Shown here: piece after piece, positions 61,513 through 64,000 of the stretch | Layout: the number at the start of each line of letters is the position of its first letter | Position numbering within the stretch: position 1 is the stretch's first letter | Notes under the pieces: generated by a model | What the model was told of the DNA's origin: nothing | What the model saw: the letters and a program-made list of their open reading frames with translations, nothing else | The model's database searches: none | Translations under genes and position numbers: made by a program | DNA from: Candidatus Villigracilis propinquus | GTDB taxonomy: Bacteria; Chloroflexota; Anaerolineae; Anaerolineales; Villigracilaceae | Assembly (NCBI GenBank): GCA_016714565.1 | Contig: JADKDM010000037.1 | Span: 478,524 to 542,523 of the forward strand | Direction of reading: 5' to 3' | Length of the DNA stretch: 64,000 nt

Positions 61513-62199
61513 TTACGGAGTGATCGTGCCGGATGTGGGCGTAGGGGTAGCGGTGCAGGGAATCATCTTCAGCTTTTCCTTGAAAATGGCGCTGCGCCCG
61601 ATCTCAGTGAAATCGGATGTGTTCGCCACAAACTGATAATCGATCCATGCCGTGGTGTAGAAGCCGTCCTTCTTCATTTCATCCGAATACAAATCATGGA
61701 CAAAAGTGCCTGCGCCAAGAGTATCCATTTGGATGCGCGTCCACTCACTGGTCTTGCCTTCATTCAAACTGCGAAAGCGGACAAACAGAAAAACATACGC
61801 CGTCTTTTGTTGGTCAAGCACCTGCGCGGAAAATTTTACAGCCGAGGGGTCGCACAGCCTGCCCTTGTAAAACTCACTGACGGAAGTCCGCACCGCGATA
61901 AACCCTTCCATCTGCAAGGTGGCGGTCGCCGTATTCGGGGTAATCAACTTGAGAGGCGTAACACTGGAAAAGGGCGTCACTGTGATCTCCAGTGTGGGGG
62001 TTGGAGATTTCAAACCGATCAACGTGGGCGTTGAAGTGAACGTAAGCGTGGGGGTAACCGGCGTAGCTGTAGGTATGGGCGTATATGTGCTCGTGGATGT
62101 AGGTGCCGGCGTGGCTGTGGCCGGGCCAAGCGAAAAACTACCCACTGAACAGGCGAATGATATTATTGCGCAAAATAAAAAGATAAGGGTTTTTTTCAT
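61513..62199 (-). CDS. Lipoprotein with Thr/Pro-rich linker
   Basis: Two hundred and twenty-eight residues. Lipobox ISFACS, a long Thr/Pro/Ser linker (residues 25-95) and a small globular end with LCDPSAVKFSAQVLDQQKTA and RIQMDTLGAGTF. The end also shows the strand WIDYQFVANTSDFTEIGRS. The end matches, in order, the end of the next lipoprotein (VRMQLVATNIKGEEVGRT), so they are related paralogues. Overlaps that gene by 4 nt. Confidence 0.75.
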   Translation of the reverse strand: MKKTLIFLFCAIISFACSVGSFSLGPATATPAPTSTSTYTPIPTATPVTPTLTFTSTPTLIGLKSPTPTLEITVTPFSSVTPLKLITPNTATATLQMEGFIAVRTSVSEFYKGRLCDPSAVKFSAQVLDQQKTAYVFLFVRFRSLNEGKTSEWTRIQMDTLGAGTFVHDLYSDEMKKDGFYTTAWIDYQFVANTSDFTEIGRSAIFKEKLKMIPCTATPTPTSGTITP

Positions 62200-62909
62200 G
62201 GAGCCGTCTCCAGCGTGGGGATCGGACAGCCTTTTAGCGGCTCGTAGCACATGCAAGGCTCAAGGGTGGTCACATCGGTATAAATTTTAGTGCGTCCAAC
62301 CTCCTCCCCTTTGATGTTGGTTGCCACAAGCTGCATCCTCACCCACGACTTTTTATAATGATTATGTCCATTGATCTCAGTAGCCTGCAAGATGTAGGAG
62401 AAAGTGCCATCGTTGTAATTGAACATCACATCGCCTGACGTCCACGGCGTGGAATCTTCCTTGTCTATCGCTTTCACCTGCACAAAGATCACCACGCTTG
62501 CCACCTCTTCGGGGTCGGTCACCTTGGCAACCACAACCGATTTATTCGGTGTACACTCTCCCCAAAAAATCCTCTTATCTGAAACGGTAACCGAAAGAAA
62601 GCCAGGTCCCGGACGAATAGGTGTTGGCGGAATAACAGGCGTGGCCGTATATTCCCCGATGTAGATCGGGATGGGCGCAAACGTGGAGGTCGGCACATTC
62701 GGATCCCAGGTGGGGATGCGAACAATGGTCGGAGAAACCGTGATAGTTGGCGTAAGAGATGGAGTCCATGTCGGCAGCGGAGTATAAGTGGCGAGAGTCG
62801 CCGTGGGAGTGGGAGTTTCCGTTGTCGGAAATAAAACCGATGAAAAATCATTCATCGAACAAGCCTGCAACATGATCGCCAGCAGAAAAACAATAAGTAA
62901 CTTACGCAT
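62196..62909 (-). CDS. Lipoprotein, paralogue of its neighbour
   Basis: Two hundred and thirty-seven residues. Lipobox AIMLQACS, a Thr/Pro linker (residues 30-80) and a C-terminal fold with ECTPNKSVVVAKV, VVIFVQVKAID, SWVRMQLVATNIKGEEVG and a Cys-rich tail CMCYEPLKGC. First gene of a two-gene lipoprotein operon, ending 4 nt inside the following one. AAGAGG precedes the ATG. Divergent from the ABC gene at 62965. Function unknown; extracellular, membrane-anchored. Confidence 0.75.
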   Translation of the reverse strand: MRKLLIVFLLAIMLQACSMNDFSSVLFPTTETPTPTATLATYTPLPTWTPSLTPTITVSPTIVRIPTWDPNVPTSTFAPIPIYIGEYTATPVIPPTPIRPGPGFLSVTVSDKRIFWGECTPNKSVVVAKVTDPEEVASVVIFVQVKAIDKEDSTPWTSGDVMFNYNDGTFSYILQATEINGHNHYKKSWVRMQLVATNIKGEEVGRTKIYTDVTTLEPCMCYEPLKGCPIPTLETAP

Positions 62910-62964
62910 ATCAGTCCTCTTACAGCTATAATACTATGAAATCCATTTCCTTTCATTTTACAAC

Positions 62965-63950
62965 ATGTCTGCCATCGAAGTAACCAACCTCCACAAAACC
63001 TTTCAGACCAAACGCAAAGCTGCAGGGCTGCGTGCCTCTGCACGCGCATTGTTCAAGCCGGAGCACAGCACCGTCGAAGCAGTCCGCAGCCTCTCGTTCC
63101 AAATGGACGCGGGCGAAGTGCTCGGCTTCATCGGTCCCAACGGCGCGGGCAAATCCACCACCATCAAAATGCTCACGGGCATTTTGCATCCAACCGATGG
63201 TGAAGCAAAAGTGCTTGGCTACGTCCCCTGGAAGGAGCGCCAAAACTCGCCTTTCACATCGGCACGGTCTTCGGCCAGCGTCCGCAGCTTTGGTATCACC
63301 TGCCCGCCATCGACACCTTCACGCTATTTGGGAAGATCTACGAACTGGATGATCGCGAAACACAGAAGCGCATCGATTTTCTTTGCGAAGCATTTGAGAT
63401 TCGGGATCTGTTGGAGACTCCCGTCCGCAAACTTTCTCTCGGGCAAAGGATGCGCTGCGAAGTAGCTGCCTCGCTCCTTCACCGCCCGAAGCTGATTCTG
63501 CTCGACGAGCCTTCCATTGGCCTTGACGTGGTCGCCAAGCAGCACATCCGTGACGCCATCCGCAGAATGAATCAGGAAGAAGGCGTGGGCGTGCTGTTGA
63601 CCTCGCACGACGCAGGTGACCTTGAAGCACTATGCAAACGCGTCATCATCGTCAACCACGGGCAGATCGTGTACGAAGACAAAGTCTCCAATCTGAAACG
63701 AAAACATCTCACAACCAAATTAGTCGAAGTTCGCTATGCGCAAGAAGTGCCAGCAGGCTTTCATTTGAATGGAGTCGAAATTCTCAAGGTCGGGCGTTAT
63801 GGTGTGAAACTGCGCTTTGACACAAACCAAACACCCGTTGATTCGGTTATGTCACATCTCTCCAATGTGGGTGAACTTGTGGATATCACCATTTCAGACC
63901 CGCCACTTGAGGAGGTCATCGCAAAGGTTTATAAAGAAGGACCTGCATGA
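62965..63950 (+). CDS. ABC-2 type exporter ATP-binding protein (one frameshift)
   Basis: About 328 residues joined. Walker A GPNGAGKST (near 58), then a frame break near 63245 (one missing A in CAAAAC restores ERQKLAFHIGTVFGQRPQLW), signature KLSLGQRMRCEVAASLL (near 155), Walker B LILLDEPSIGLD and an ABC-2 specific C-terminal domain. The FGQRPQLWYHLPAIDTF stretch and unusual LSLGQ signature are typical of the daunorubicin/Nod-type exporters (ABC-2, often three-gene operons). Overlaps the next gene by 4 nt. TATAAT near 62927 gives the start. Confidence 0.85.
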
Positions 63951-64000
63951 GAAAATATTTTGCCGTTTTCACCATGCAGATCATCAACAACATTGCCTAC
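63947..64000 (+). CDS. ABC-2 type permease, N-terminus only
   Basis: ATG 63947 overlaps the ATPase stop by 4 nt (ATGA). The first 18 residues (MRKYFAVFTMQIINNIAY) look like the start of an ABC-2 membrane permease; the rest is outside the window. Confidence 0.55.
   Translation, partial: MRKYFAVFTMQIINNIAY

Noticed and set aside
1..64000. CRISPR arrays, tRNA or rRNA genes, transposases
   Set aside because: None was seen: no regular direct repeats, no cloverleaf T-arm patterns recognised and no IS-like ORFs. Short degenerate elements could still be missed by eye.

Overview
The window looks like a chromosome segment of a monoderm Chloroflexota bacterium, most likely class Anaerolineae. This is judged from gene content and style: many threonine/proline-rich lipoproteins, ROK-MalK-MalE-MalFG sugar loci, WD40/TIR proteins, a TypA/DPM-synthase/roadblock neighbourhood, and consensus TATAAT -10 boxes that sometimes lie only 6-7 nt before the start codon. 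No database was consulted. About a dozen genes are split between two or three frames. Nearly all cases are explained by one missing or extra base, mostly in short A, G or T runs, and they cluster in 1-23.4 kb plus one at 63.2 kb. They look like residual long-read indel errors rather than true pseudogenes, so I annotate those loci as single interrupted genes.

Region by region. 0-3.6 kb: end of a membrane protein, then alaS (alanyl-tRNA synthetase) on the minus strand, preceded by a short Ala-rich leader ORF and a terminator hairpin that together look like a leader-peptide attenuator. 3.8-12.1 kb: accessory membrane and secreted proteins, SDR, dienelactone hydrolase, a DUF6295-like protein, hemolysin III, a metallophosphoesterase and an amidohydrolase. 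12.2-20.4 kb: a tight four-gene operon, C39-like peptidase with three SH3 domains, TIR-TM-double WD40 propeller, tandem-SLATT membrane protein, and a two-Rossmannoid TRAFs-binding/TPR protein. This resembles a nucleotide-signal-driven conflict or defence system and is the main candidate for an undescribed system. 20.5-33 kb: matrixin lipoprotein, deoxynucleoside kinase plus AAA ATPase, pirin, Nudix, methyltransferase and YbaK deacylase fired from one symmetric promoter, FAH hydrolase, three lipoproteins, degenerate GGDEF and HD-GYP proteins. 33-39.3 kb (minus strand): typA, a roadblock/V4R/response-regulator/DPM-synthase operon, a PaiB-like flavin protein and plsC. 39.4-41.9 kb: eno and a ferritin-VIT1 fusion. 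42-56.8 kb: an alpha-glucan locus with ROK regulator, MFS permease, Gfo/Idh dehydrogenase, MalK, MalE, MalF, MalG, a lipoprotein amylase, a second permease pair whose first member is fused to a GT-C-like membrane domain, and a cytoplasmic GH13 enzyme. 57-64 kb: a 1074-residue polytopic protein, an SRPBCC protein, a class III sirtuin, two lipoproteins and the start of an ABC-2 exporter operon.

How it fits together: extracellular glucans would be cut by the lipoprotein amylase, captured by MalE, imported by MalFG/MalK and processed by the GH13 enzyme, under a ROK repressor. Enolase lies just upstream. The conflict operon would sense a nucleotide-like signal through its terminal Rossmannoid domains and act through TIR, SLATT membrane helices and the peptidase; this last part is inference.
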